A stretch of DNA of 64,000 nucleotides from Symsagittifera roscoffensis (taxonomy: Eukaryota > Xenacoelomorpha > Acoela > Convolutidae): contig NC_087065.1 of assembly GCF_963678635.1 (NCBI RefSeq), positions 7,587,209 to 7,651,208 of the forward strand. The letters run 5' to 3'. This document shows, piece by piece, positions 35,401-50,400 of this stretch. Under the pieces are notes generated by a model. That model saw nothing but the letters and a program-made list of their open reading frames with translations, searched no databases and had not been told where the DNA came from. Position numbers and translations under genes: made by a program. Within the stretch, counting starts at the first letter, position 1. Every line of letters begins with the position of its first letter.

Positions 35401-38400
35401 TCGAGAAAAACCGGTTTGAAAAATTTGCTTTTATCTCATTTCGAGCAAGTAGAGCGAGCATATTTTAATATCAACCTAATTTCAACGTTAATCAACTTGT
35501 TTTTTATTCTCATTCTTGATGTTTTCACCTAATTCAGTCAGGTTTTTCAAAAATACATTAAAATGAGCAAAAAATAAAAAAGTCACCATTTCTTTTTCGT
35601 TTGTTTTCCGTTTTCATAGGAAAATCTTCGCCGTGATTCTGTAAATTTTGATATTTGGATTGTTTTTTAAATGAGATTTGCACATTATTTTTTGCTATTT
35701 TTTAGTCGGAAAGATTCCTGTTAACAGTTTTTGCTCAGCATTTAAGTTCCATTGAAATTTGAATCGCTGCCGGTACTTGGAAGAGCGACTGCTCTTGGAG
35801 AAAATATCTTTAAAATCAACTGTTTTGATACAACTGTGCAAAAACGGAATATTGTTTCGACAAATACCCATCCATCACAACTTCCTGTTCCCTCATGCAA
35901 CTTTACTCATAGCCTTGTCTGAGCCTAATATCAGCATGTAAGGTCGTCAATCAACCTTCGACCTATTTCAGCCTCTATTGAGCTAATTTGTTAACACTCT
36001 ATTCACACAATTCACCTTCATTTTCAATTTTACAAAAATATATAAATCACCACTTAGCTCAGATTCTGGTTGCATGAAAATGATGCCAATAAGTTAATCG
36101 ATTTACTCATTTGCTGATTAATCTGTTTAATAGTTATTACTCTTTCGCTAATTCAACATTTGAACTCGTTCTTGTGTAAAAACCACACCCAAGGGATGTT
36201 CTGATGATTTGACCCGTCTCAGATATGAGTCATTGATTGTGAAAAGTAGTTGGTAGTCTCATCATTAGCGTGTTTACGAATTGGGCTGTTTGAACAGATC
36301 AAAGATAAGCAGCGAGGCGGTTTCAAATAACTGATAAACCCCTCATACAAATAACAGACTTGGTCAACTTGCTCAAAACAGAGGAATATAAGTTAGACGG
36401 TAATGGTTTGTCTCTTAAAATAAGTTCAAAGAAGATTTAAATTTTGGAAATTATAGAATTTGGGTCTTAAAATTATAATATTTTTGTCATTCATTTGTGT
36501 GCTGTAGTCGATAACATATACTGATTACTTCCACAATGAATAAGCGCAATAATGGAGAGTATACTAACTGGCTTTTCGGATTTCCGCTGGCTCGCTAGTG
36601 GTTTCTCGCCCAGACCGACTGAAAATCCTGCACACACATTTCATAGAATCACCAGTGCCCCCTTTGGAGGCAGAGAGTTCCATAGTCTCACGAACAAAAC
36701 TGTTCTCGAACTCTGAAAAATACAACAGAAGTGAACGATTTTTGGAAACAGCTAAATTGCCTTCGTCTCTTAATCTGAATGTCGGTAGTTCGAGGCCACG
36801 ATTATCTTTGTACTCAAATCTTGACAGCGAGGCAATATATTCATGATAAATATTTCAACTGCTACCGTAAATTAGTATTTTATTGCACGCAGCACAGAAA
36901 CTGTTTCGTTTTTTTTCCGATCGTTACTTTCGGAAAAACTCAGAAAAATTTTATTTCGGAAACTTTGAAAAGTAGGGGGCACGCAATTAGTTATATTCCT
37001 TCTTTTTTCAAGTTTGTCTCATACTTTCAAAATTTCCTCGATATCATGAGTTCAATTCAAATCTTAAGGACGCCAAAGGAGTAAACTAACTCATTTTGAA
37101 CGACTTCGAGTCCGGCCCCTGCTCATCTGGCTTATCCAAATCATCTATAGGGTAGTGTCTTTCTCCACACTGGAAAGACAAGTGGACAGGTGCGGGGTCA
37201 GAGGTCACGGTACACGTCAAGGTCACTGAATTCTGCTCATCCAGGTACATCAAGTCTGACATCGAGATGATTCTGGGCTCGCCGGCTGAAACATTAGAAA
37301 TTAACTTCAACATTGAGTTTTTGTTTCAAAAAATCACTGAACGTTTCAGATTATTTCAAGATGTTTTCCACGACTGTATGTGAAAAATCAAAATCAATTT
37401 ATGTCTTTAAGACGCCAAAACTAACTTAAATTGTAAGCTTAAATCAAAAACCATTCAAACAGGTATCCTTATACAACGCTATTCTATTTTTTTAAAGTAA
37501 ACAATAAAACGCACATTTAACAGAATTCGGTGGCGAAACTTCTTTTTCAATTAAATATTTACCGAATTTCTTTTTTTATTCCATACCACGAGAAACCTTA
37601 GATTACAAATTAAATTAACTTTGCGGTAGCGTAGCCTTATAAGCGAGAATTAGAATGTCGAAAACCTAGATTAACAGACTAATTTTTTTTATTTTTCCTC
37701 GGTGTAAAGGAAATAAAAAACCATTAGAGAGAAAGTATATCAAACCGCTTTTATAAAATATTTAACAGCCTTGTATCATTCCTGCAAATTAAAAACGAAT
37801 GATTCATTAATAAGGAAACAACCGATGAAAAAGCTATAGCTCAAGACAAAATGTTATCAGGAAACACTCCGATTTAAGAATTCCACGTAACTTTCCATTG
37901 ATGTGTAAACAAAACTTCCAGGAGATTGCATTTTACAATAAAAGTAACGGTCAAAAATTATAGATTTTTCTCAAAAACGCGATAAGACAGAAGTCTCGCC
38001 CATTTTCGATCTTAAATGGCAATTAGGCCGTTCTAATTAGATAAAATTTCCGAAAAATAACAATAACTTCTGCATTTAAATGTTCACACGGAAACGGCCT
38101 TCAATTTGAATTTTTTTGTCAGTGAAAAAGGAAAATAGGCGGGAAACGTGAGTCATCCTTATACACAAAAAAAACCAAATAAAAATGTCATCTTCAACTC
38201 TCCCTGAATAGTTTTGAAATCTGTTAACTGAAGTATAGCTAACTAAACATATTAAGTGATAAATGAAAACTCGTTCAGTTTGTTGAAATCATTTCCAAAA
38301 CTGCACAAAAAATTTTAAAAATGCCCTGCTGGTCTGGATTTGTTTGAATAACAAAAAAGATCATAAAAAATAAATAATTTTATTAGTGCCGCTAATAAAA

Positions 38401-41400
38401 TTAAAGTTTACATTATGATTTTTTTGTCATTCCTTCATATTGGCGTCAAAAGAAAAAATCTCGGATTTAAGAGAAAATCGCTCTTCACTCGAGGCTTGTT
38501 TGACAAAAAGAGCCAGCTGAGTGCATCATCAATCTACAATCTATAAAGCCAGTTTCAAGATCTAAAGCTCTTCATTTTCAAGTGGTGTCAATGGTCGAGC
38601 AATGGTAATTTATTAAACAGATTATGGCATTATGGACTAACAAGCATTACGGTACAAATAAAACAACCTATATACAAATCCAGCGCGAGCAAGAACTGTG
38701 AGCAACGGTCATCACTTAATTTGGTCAAAAAATTTTGACAAAAAAGGACAAAATTTTGCTCTATATCCAGTTTTTTTAATTTTGATTGGAGTTCAGTATG
38801 AAATATTTCGCTTAATAAATCTGCGGACTGCATTTTTACTGTTTGTAAATAAACTCAAGATAGGAAATTCAGAAAATGAACACACTGCTAATAAAAATAC
38901 CAACAGATTTATTATACCAATCAATGTTACTACACATGAAATGACGCAATATTATACTAAATGCACTGCGTTGTAGGATAATAGGGTAAGGGGTTATAAA
39001 ACATTTGTGGGAATATGACGGTGAGGAGGAAACTTCCAGCTACCAAGTTCGATTCCCGTCCCCCCTTGGGAGAGTTAGATTTAGATTTGGACTACTGATG
39101 TAACCTAACCACAGATTATTGCGTGCAAAAGAAAATTGAACTTAGTCTTTTTGTATAATGCCACTTAACGTTTTTCAGGAACAAAATTGCATTCGAGTTC
39201 TTCATAAGTTTGATTGAAGAGGAAAGATGGCAACATTTGCTATTTTTCTACAATTAAAAAACTTTCTGCCAATTTTTGTAGTCTGTTCCGCTAGAGAAAA
39301 TTGTAGTCTGTTCCACTGGGTTTGAGAAAAATGAAAACAAAATATATCTAATCTAATTTTAAAAAAAGTAAAAATACAGTCGAATTTACCTTGGACTAAA
39401 AAAGTTTTGACGTCCAGAAGTCGCAAGCGGAACTAATAAACATCAATCAATTCAGGATTTTGAATTTCAAGGTCTTATTATGTTTCCCTTTTACCAATGA
39501 CTCATCCTAAACAGGTTGCTGAAAACACTGTCAAATTGACTGAAAAAATAGTGCACATAATCCAGATATTCAATAAACTGGAAATTATTTCAGTACCTTC
39601 CGCATCGACTGACCTAAATTTGTACAATCGATGGAAGAAGAAAAACCTGGTTAATGGGTTAAATCATCAATCTGCTAAAATGAGAGCCAAGTAAAGATGT
39701 CACCAGTTAAAAATGTGACCCTTTTAATTTCTGGTAATTCAGCACAACCCGGTGCCATTTTTAGGCACTTAAGTAGCATTAAATGAGTCATGATTTTATT
39801 CTCAAGAACAAACCTATCTTTATTTTATGCAAAAATTGTTTTTTAAGGTCTTTTGTGGTCGCGTATTCATCGTTGTATTTGATTGTACCGAAGCGTGCAA
39901 CTGGCATCTTTTGAAAAATCCCACCCTTTCCCCGTTCACCCTCCCTAAATCCCATTGCCCTTCCCCCGTTTTAACTTAAGTCTTTTCCTTGTTTACAATC
40001 GATACAGAAACACAACATCAATAATGAGGTGGAAAATTGGGTGAAAATGCGCAGTGATGAATTGCACTTAAAAAGGGTTTTTTATGTTCTGATTATTATA
40101 CTATTCACACTTTATTCACACTTTGTTCCCACTTTTATATGCTCATTCAACCCCGCGTCCTTAGTAGTTCACATTTTATTTTCCCTATTTCCGAAATTTT
40201 AAGTCACCAAGGAAGTAAAATGCGCCCTGTGTTAACATTAAACACAGCTCATCTTCTTTTTTTTTCTCTTATTTATTTTCGCTAAGAAGAAAATCGAGGC
40301 TTGTATTTGCGTTTAATGTAAGTGTATTGATAAGTGGTAGTAATGGTTGTAGTATTAGGCATGGATGATTGACCATTTTTGCCCAAATTTCACCCCTGTG
40401 GATTTGGAATTAGTTCGATCGATTGACATTTGAACAAACAATCACACTCGAATTTTCTTTGGAAATCTAAATAAAAGATTTTTAAGCCATTCTAGTCACA
40501 TAATTTTCCATAGGTGATAAATATATTGTCAAAGGAAAGATTTTTTTCATGATATTTAACAATTTCCGGAATTTTAAAAAATACATCCAATATTTGAGAA
40601 ACCCCCTTTTTCGCAAAAAAATGGGGTTTCATCTGACAAGTAAAATCGGATCAACTTCAGATGCCTTGAGAGCTTAGCGTGTACAAATTAGACAGGTAAT
40701 CCGTTTGAAATGACGCAAAATTAGATGGCAATTACAGCTTGTCAAAGCTGATTGAGTTTTAATTACTTTTCCATATTCTTTTTAAGGTTTTTCCAGGTTC
40801 TAATTCTTCATATATATAGAACTGCTTGAAATAGTAGTTTTTAATACTTCAAGAAAAAACTTTAATTTGAAGCATTATTTTCAGAATCAAAATGAAACTC
40901 AATTACTTTTTTAGGTTATACAAATTCTTGACACTCTGACTTTTCCCATTGCAAATAGAAGGTCTTAAAAATTGACCTGTGTCAGGAAATTAACTTCATT
41001 TGCGTGGCATGCTATTTGGTAACAACTACACGCTTACCAGCCACCATTTTTAAATCGGTCCATCGCTGCTCATTCTTTCACTGTAACAATTCAGCCTTAG
41101 GGCGGTGGTAAGAATTTAAAAAACAGATGCCAGCTAGTCGATGCATCAGTAAGACTAATCTATCTAACTGCCAGTTGCAACAGCTTAGAAACAGAAATTT
41201 AAAATTACATTAAGACTTTTGTGATACTACAACACAGCAGCAGCACAAAACATGTCAAAACTTTTTTGCTCAAATCTGCCAAACAAACATTGGAAACCAC
41301 TTTTTAGCGCATAAAATAAACAAAAATATATATTTTTACCACCAATTGTTGAGCTATAATTGAAGAGTTTCAAAAAAATGTTATCAAATCTGCTCATCGG

Positions 41401-44400
41401 TAGTTCGAACCTTTGATCATAAGCTCGATAAAATCCACTCGAAGCATCAGTGTAGTGATTAATATTCACTCTCTTTATAGCACGGTGTGCTCAAACGGAG
41501 CACTGGGGAAAACAACACGCAGTGGGGGATTGTCAAAACTGAAAACAAGTCACATTTTCTAATTCGTGTTTTTGTCCCATTTTACGTATATAACATAAAC
41601 GTGATGGTATGATTAGTGAAGATGGTATTATCGATTTAGGACTTTTTGGACTATTTTTCTTTTTCAGGCTAAATTTTTATTATTTCAAGTTGAGATTTGT
41701 ATGCTCGATTGATTAAAGCTTTAAAATCAAACGAGACTTAAAGAAATTATTTAAGAAAAAACTACGCAGTACAGCATAAGCCGAAAGGCAACAGTGCCAA
41801 AAAATCATCAATCTTCTCGGCACTGTTGAATACTTTTTCAGTTTCGGCACTGTTGTACTTCGGCATTGTTGAATGCCCCCTCCCCCATAAAAACAAATGA
41901 CTTTCCATGCATTATTTTTGTCAAAAACTGAGAACAAAAGATTAAAACATGTCCCGCAAGCTGTTCAAAAATGCGCAATAAATGAGGACCGTTCCTCCTT
42001 TGAAGTCTTTTGTTTTTCTACTGAAACCGTTTTCTTTTGTGTTGGGAGTCAATGGAGTGAAAAGAAATCAAAGGGAGAGTTTCTCGGAGCGTACTAAGCC
42101 GGAGCAGATCGGAACTCATCAAACTGAACAAAATCATCCATCACCCATCTATCACTATCACCAATCGGTAAACATTTTGTTTTCTTTCCCCCAGGTCAGA
42201 GTGTTAGAAAAGCTATTTTGAAAAAAAAATTCAAAAAGGCTGTTACGAAAGACTGCTGGACAAAAAAAAATGTGAAAGCAATTTTTTGACTTCCGACTTT
42301 TTGATGAGTCATAACAGCACGCAATTTTTGTGCAATCACATCATATTTTCTGCTTTTAGTCGTAATAGCAAGTTAAACTACAATGAGAATAGAAAGTGCA
42401 AAATGATTGAGAGAAATACCTTAATAATTATTTTATTCGATTTTTAAGTAAGAATTTTTTGGTGAACTTGATTAATAACTATAGTAGAAGAAACCTTTAT
42501 TCCATTTCTGATTAAAAATCAGAGCAAAAATCGAACTGCACAATAGAAGTTTCATTGTTAGCATCTCAGTCACGTGCACGTCACTTTTCAATCATTAAAT
42601 TCCTTTTCTCTACTAAATTTCACCCCTCTTTCCTATTCAAATCAAGTTTGGAGTCTTTATCTCCCCTATTTTCTCACACTAATTGGCCTCGTTTAGACTC
42701 CATAACACCACCTTAAGCCGATTTTTTTAGAAAGTGTATGTGTGGAGGGGGGGGGGGGAGCTGCAATGCCATTGAATATCAACCCTAATGAGGGATTTGT
42801 ATATGGATGAAGAATGGGAGAGAGAGGGGGATATAAGATGTCTGTTCGTCCTCGGGGCGTGAACAAATGAGAAGGGGAATGGGGGAGAGAGAGATGTCAC
42901 AAAATCCATCAATTGTATCACGTCGCCACAATAAGTTCACCTTGGATTCAAATCAACCTCCCATTGTGACTGGCACTCTGTTACACGTCAGTGGTTTGAA
43001 AATTTTGAACATTTGTGACAATTTTTTCAGGCTAGGAGAAAAATTGAGCAATGACAGATCTTGGGCCGAAATAGAGAATATTACAAGAAGTTAATGAAGC
43101 GCAAAAATGCTGATCATATTAAATAAAGAGTATTACTAATTTTCAGAAAAGCTTCAAAAATTTAAACAATTTGAGAATCAGTTTTAATCTTAGAGAATCA
43201 AAAAAATTTTGTGTCAAAATCTCTAAAGTATATATTTCTACAAATTTTTCTAGTTTCTTGTTAAAAATACTTGAAATGTTTTGCTTTTTGATGTTCAAGA
43301 GAAACATAAACCAATTGATTAGTAGACTAATAAACCTCTCTTTTGATCGAACCATTAACAGGGAAAACTCGAGATAAAATTTATATTTATCCCGTATAGA
43401 TAAAACTCTGACAAGTTAAAAAGAATCTTCTAAATTGTTTGTTTCCGATTTAAACTCCCCCTTTGGGCTAGTTTTTCTCAAAAGTGTTAGTTTCGGAGTC
43501 TAAATTGGCAATAAAATCAGGATAAAAAATTAAATGTTCGGAGCCTGCAGGAAAATTTACATTTGAGTGCTAATTCTCAACCTTCCGTGGAGTGTTAACT
43601 TAAACACGCCAATAAACTATAAAGCGATTCGTTTTATGCTTTTCACACTCTTAAGGCATACTGGGTTTTTCCGGAGGAGCTTCCAAGATAAATCTTACCC
43701 TCCATAAATCGAGACTAAAATAAGGTGCGCTTTGGGAAAGACGGCAGTGGTAAAGTAAACTATTTTCTTCGTGATTAGCTACATTTAACGCCTTTCCAAT
43801 CTAAAACTAAACAACTTTCCTTAGCGGCAGCTAACTCCGCTAAGGTAAATTAAATAAACACTACACTTCTCACCATAAACGTGACAAACTATCTCGCGTG
43901 AACAGACGAACATTTCAACCAAGTATCTTCTTGAATATGTAACAGATCACGCTACCGTAAACAACACCAGTTCATGGTAGTTATAGCATTTATGAAGATC
44001 AGAAGCGTTTCTGGCTCGGGTTCCTGGAAACACCGGAGGCCTTTTCGATTCTTCTCGATTTAACCGAAGCGTTGAGGTAAACAGGTTTTACGGCCTATTG
44101 ACTTCTGCCCGTCAGGTTATGACAAACAATCGCGGTTTTTTATATTGAACAGTTTTGGCTTTTTTTAGACATTTTTAAATAATTTTAAAAAACATAAATT
44201 CATGAGAAAAAGGAACTATTTTTTTCCTCGTTTTATCAAGGTTAAAAGTAAATTTATCAAGGTTTACAGAGGTTAAAAGTAAATTACGCAAAACACCTCC
44301 ATGTTTAGAAGTCATTTATGGACCATAAACTGTCACATTTCTTCTGCTCGCAGCCAGTTGTCAATTTTTGATGACAAAATTTCGATTCGCCTCTGGTAAA

Positions 44401-47400
44401 AAAAAAGAATTCGAAAAAACAGCGGTTTACGTTTCAGTCAATCAAGCAGCATCATTTAACATGTATTATATCTCATAAAACTTCATCTGGATTTGATCAT
44501 TTTAAAATGGTTTTCTACGTTGTTCGAGATATGGTCAATTAAAGAGCGACTGCTCTTTAAAGTGGCTTAATAAAACGAAGTCACTTTGAAAAAAGACTAT
44601 AATAAAAGTCAGTGGATAAAAAAGCAAGTACATGACTTGATAGATATGATCCTCTAAATGTGTACCAAGTTATATTGAAAAATTAATCAATCATTTTAAA
44701 CATACTTGATAAAAGCAAGAAAAAATCATTAAGAAACAATAAAAATTGGCGGCATTGTTTTAAAATTGTATTCACAGCACTTTGTTTTTACCATCGCTCA
44801 TAAGTGGTTTATGAGCAGAAAAATCTTCACTTTTCGCTGTTTGTTACCAAGTTTTCGTCCCGAGGCGTCGAGAATATACGAACGTAATTTATGTCACAAT
44901 TATACTGAAGTGGTTGAATGGTATAAGAAGAGCTCAAATACAATCGAGATAGCACGAGTGTCAATTTGGTAATTAATCTAAAGTTAGATTGTAAGCAAGG
45001 ATAGCCGGTTACTGTGCAAGTAGCACAGAATGTTCCGACCAAAGTCTCAAGAAAACTACGGTTGAAAAATTTTCCAAATTAGTTTAGTTTTTTCTGCTTG
45101 GTGTGATAAAAGGATCTGATGTAAAAATATAACTTAGGCATATTAGAGAAAATTTTTTTGAATTTTTAGAAGTTTTTGGTTCACAAAAAGAAGCTAAAAA
45201 AACTCCAAAAACTAGTCTTAAGGTCTTAAATTAGGCATAATTCAGCTATTGTAAGCCTGCTCGCTTGCTTTATTCGCTCGAATTAAGACGAAAAATCAAA
45301 AATTTCTAACCGGTTTTTCTCGACACTAGGAAAAAATTTTCACTGGGAAAACAAAAAAGGAAAAAACTCAAAACTCTAGTTTTTGATTTAAAAATTTTTC
45401 TAGTGCCATTCAAGTAAAACTGGAGTAAAACATTTAGTTTTTCATTTCTTTTATGTTTCTTATATCGCTCGCTCTACTTGTTGGAATTTAGACTAATACT
45501 CAGAAATCAATTATAATCACTCAACCCAATCCGATGATTATTTGTGGTACCGGACTTTGCGTGAAAGAAAGAAAACTAAAACAACCGAATTCAAAGTTCC
45601 TTCCCGTTTTCAGTGGCTGGAACAATTAGCAGTGGCTCGACAAGTCGCTTGAAAATCAGTTTTGAGATGTTTAGTGAAAACCTTTCACTCTAAAAGATAG
45701 ATATATCAGAAATAAAGACTCACCACTGATGGTGGTTACCTGCGATTTCTGAGAAGCTCTTTATCATGGTGTAGTTTTTTTCATCAAACCAAAAAAAATG
45801 AGGGTTAAATTTTATTTGCTAAAAATGAAAAAAAAATTGAGGCACAGAGATTTTTTACGAAACTTGGGGTTAATAGATTTAAATTTATGTAATTTGATAA
45901 AAATCTGAGATATTGTTTGATATTAAGAATTGTTTTCAGGTAAAAGTTGACTTCCTAGTAATATAGCTAGCATCCTACTTAAATTTGGTAATGATTATTG
46001 TCAGTTTTATCCAAATCACATGGATGAGACTTCGAGTATTGCAGATGTTTTAAGATATCATGACTAAGTTTCCTTTATACCAGGATTAATGAGGTGACAC
46101 TTTAATGGACAGGTGATTGACAACACCTTAGCTAATTAACTCTGCCAATCACCAATTACTCGATTAATGAACTGACCGTGATATAATTAATGGAAAACTT
46201 TAAGACTGGTGTAAACATGCCATTGAGATTTTGTTTCGTTTAGACAAAAAAATCAAACACTTAAATTTAAACACTCTAACACAGTCACAATTTGAATTAA
46301 GCAATATTTCAGGTGATGTTATCTGAAAACACTTTCCCTTTCTTGTGAATATTTTTCATAACGGCAAAATTTTCTTGGCAAAACTATTTTGCTTCCAAGT
46401 AACAGAAAATTTTGAATTTTCTGTTACTTGGCGCTATTCTTATATGTAGTTGAATTCACTGCGGCAAGTGTAGTTTACAATTAGTTTGGTTCAAACAACT
46501 ATGGTTCCAAAAATTTTCAAAAAATATAGGTTTCTGTACAGGCTTTGAATATAAACAAGGTCAAACATTTAATGACAACCACAACATTTGACAGGAACTT
46601 AATTTACGCTATTTTGAGATTTCTTGAGAAACCTTTATCTCTCAAAAATACTTTTAGCATCTCCGCTATCATAGAATTAAACTCAAAACAGAAGTTTCCG
46701 AAATCAATTAGGTCGCGATCTAGAATAGGGTTTTGTAAAGCAAAGAACGAGATCTTACAGAGCCGAAATTGAATGAAAAATGAAGCAGAGAGACGATAAA
46801 ACCGAGAAAAATGGGTCATTCAAACAAAATTCAATCTCTTATCCACTAAGATCCATAATTAAAATGAGGTCTAGTCATGCTTAAACTATTTTATATTGTC
46901 GAGGTAAATATAACGCACGACAAATTTGACAGGATTGCCGTATTTGGTGTATTTGGGAAAAAACCATTGTCAAAACAAGATTTTTTACCCTTATTGCTAA
47001 AATAGCCCGCGAATAATTCAGAACAAATATATATTTATGAGAAAATATTTTATCAGTGTGACTTCTATTGATTGCGCTTATGTCAAGTTTTGAAATTCTT
47101 GACATACATGTAAAATTATAAGGACAGAACTTATAACTTAATCTTGAACCGTAAATTTTAATCCGGCTTTTGTTTGTGAAAGAAAGCGTGTTTTGAGAGA
47201 TACCATTTTTATCGGCGTGAAAATAGACTTAAGCTGAATGAGTTTCTGAAATTGATCCTATGATTTTTGCGCTGAATATGAACTATATTAGAGTTGGTTA
47301 ACAATTCACGGGTACTTCTCTAGTATTCAATATACTCCCCGTGGTTGAACAAATAAATTATTCAGCCGACAATACCGCACAAAATGGTAATACTTTCTTA

Positions 47401-50400
47401 CAAATATGAATCAAAATGCGCCAACATATGTTAAGTTCACTGGCTAATTTGTATGAGTTCTATGGATACACTTAAATTTGCCAACAAATAAAATAAGGAA
47501 AAAATCAGTTTTTCCGAAAAAAAATCAATTTTTCCAAAAAACTTGAAAATTTAGCAAAACTTTTAAATTATGAAAATTTTGAATTCAAGAAAATTATATG
47601 AAATGTAGAAATTAGTTGAAATAATCAGTTGAAAAGGTTAGTCATAAGATCTAGCCTCCCAAAAAAATTGAAGCGGATTAGAACCAAATCTCATCTTTTC
47701 ATTTTCCATCAAAGCAGCTTTTCAGTCCTCGTTCGTTTTAATTCCTAGCTAAGAGACCCCAGGTTCAAAGAAATTTTCAGAACTAGCTCACAGCTCGAAA
47801 AAATTTCAGGAATCAATTACAAGGAAAATCCAGATCAATTTGAGGGATTTGCACAAGCGAAGACGTCTTGATAAGCGAAAATTTTGAAGTCCCACCTCAA
47901 GCGTGGATAAATTTGCGGGAGAACAAATCGACTAATTCTAAGCCTGAGGGATTTGGTTTTCAGGGTGAACCTTTTAGTGTGAAAGGTCAATTGACCTGTA
48001 ATTAACTCAGAATCGATGCTAGTGATGATAGTTAATTGACTGGATTTGCATGATTTAATTTTATTTCAAACGTCAGCAAATCAGCGATGGCTGAATAAAT
48101 TTGACAAAAAATTCCATTTTAGAAAATTGTCGTTGAAAATTATTCACATTTAGAGAGAAACCGTAAATGTTTTTTTCCGCTTTTCCAAGTATTTTTATTC
48201 AACCAGTTAAATAAACAAGTTTGAATTAATTTTTAGGAAAAAACCTCATTGAATCAAAACCTCGTTTAGAGAAATTGTACATTCGTGGGAACTTTTTAAC
48301 TCATCTGATTGAGCGATTCCGGTTTTTCTTCCGGAAATGCATTAAACGTTGATTAGATAGACACAGAAGAGCTTTGGAAGGATTTTAACTATTCGTTAAT
48401 AGGTGTGTTGGGGTAATTGACCCCTGTGGCTTGTATATGTTACACACATGTGGCAATGATGGCATTTTGAATCGAAGCGTGACTTATTAATTGCAGTAGC
48501 AAATGAATCAATTATTGACAATGGGGGATGGGAGAGGAAACAGACGAAAAAGATGTATGGGGCGGGAGTGGGGGGGGGGGGGGGGTACAGGAACGCGAAC
48601 AACAACTGCGGAGGCTTTAAACAAATATAACTAATTAATCTGACAGATGGCAGGCTAAATGGTTTTTAAAAAGTTTGACTTATCCAAAAAATTGAAATTA
48701 AATAACCAAATATAAATTAAACTTTACCTAGTTGAACATTTGAAATGCATTTAAAGTTTGCCGACAATTGAAAAAAAAATCTTGTTTACAAAATAAAATA
48801 ATCAAAACATTCGACGTTTACCGAAACTAGAAAAAAATCAATTTATTTAAAAAATCAAAATTACCAAAACTAAAATCAATTATGTGTCACGTGAGCTGAA
48901 ATTGAATACTTCGTATCATATAATGATTATGGTATTTCTTGTTGATAAAATAGTCAAATTTCGGTAGCTGTGCTACCTTAACTAATAAATGGGAGCTTGA
49001 TCTGTCGTCAATTTGTGCAAATCAATAAAAAGTCTCCCGATTTTATTGTTTTTCCCTAATAAACCAGCGCATCTAATCTGGCTGATGCCGTAAACTGGGG
49101 AGACAATTCAGAGTACAGCCATTACGACAACAGCTCAATTAGGAACCAAACTGAAATCGAATCGGGGGTGAAAAAGTCTTTCAAAGTGCAATTATTGCTA
49201 AATTGCACTTATTAATGCCTTTTTGCAACCTTAATGCATCTAAATGAATGCAACCTTTATCATCGTCATTTAAGAGTTGAATACACTTTTCGTTGATTTC
49301 AGACAATAATTCTGTAATTTGAAATGACGGCATGTTTTTTGTTAATATCAATTTTTTGCGGTAAATTTTCACACGACTTTTTGTAGATAAGCGATTTTCC
49401 CATTTTTCGATATAGAAGAAAAAGCAGCATAAGGATCTATAAAAAATCTTATCTCTAGAACACCCATGTTGCTACCTTGGAATACTTTATGTACTTAGTC
49501 TGGTATCTAATTTATGCAAACTCACTTCTGAGAGTCTCATACTAACGCCGCCATCCGGACTTGTTTTGGGTTTCCAGACAAGCAATGAGTCATCGCAAAT
49601 GAGGAAAATTTATGGAAATTAAACCCCTTAGGTTAAGGAGGGCGTGAAAATAGATTAGATTTATGAACAAAATAATAAAAACCTGAAAAAAACAATGCCG
49701 CAATTGGAAAAATACGGAGCAAATCATATTATTTCCACTATTAATTACAAAACAAGCCTCTAGGGAAACAGAAATAAATATCGGTTGACGCGTTGAAATA
49801 GCCCCAAAACTTGGCAATAAATGGTTCAAATTGGATTAGTTTTACGGGAAGCACTGCATGACTCACAAAGAACAGAGATGAATATTTGCATAAATCCTTG
49901 AGCGCTCTTCGTTTTCATGTCTCGGGGTTATGTTTTTCCTATTTTTTTCTTCGAAAAACAAACAAAAAGTGAAATTGTCGTTTAATTCGAGTGACAAACG
50001 AGGCTAAAAAATATTAGTTTCGTTTTCAATACATTGATAAATATTGACCTCAGCTCCAGCAGATTAAACGCAGGTGGAAAGTTTTTTAAAAAGTAAATCC
50101 CTTAAAAATTAGTGGAAGCGGAAATATGGTTTTGTATCGTACTATGATTGTTGATAAAATTTCTGAACATGGGATACAAATTTCACAATGGCGCAAAATC
50201 TGCTTAATTCCTACTATCGAGGATTATAGCATTCATGTATCTAAAACGTAACAAAAACTCGAATAACCGAACACAATGTTATCGATTTTCTCGATTAAGT
50301 TACTCTCAAAAACTCGTTTCCAAAAAAATTTTCCTATAACTAGTGAGGTTTGAAAATATTTTGAAAAAAAAGGGTTTTTGAAAACAAAGTATATCTAGTT

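Noticed and set aside
36598-36846. 82-residue plus-strand frame
   Set aside because: It is the antisense shadow of UNC5 exon 3.
38995-39075. tRNA-like B box (AAGTTCGATTCCCG) near 39045
   Set aside because: The bases flanking the loop do not pair as a T stem, and no acceptor stem or anticodon arm could be drawn.
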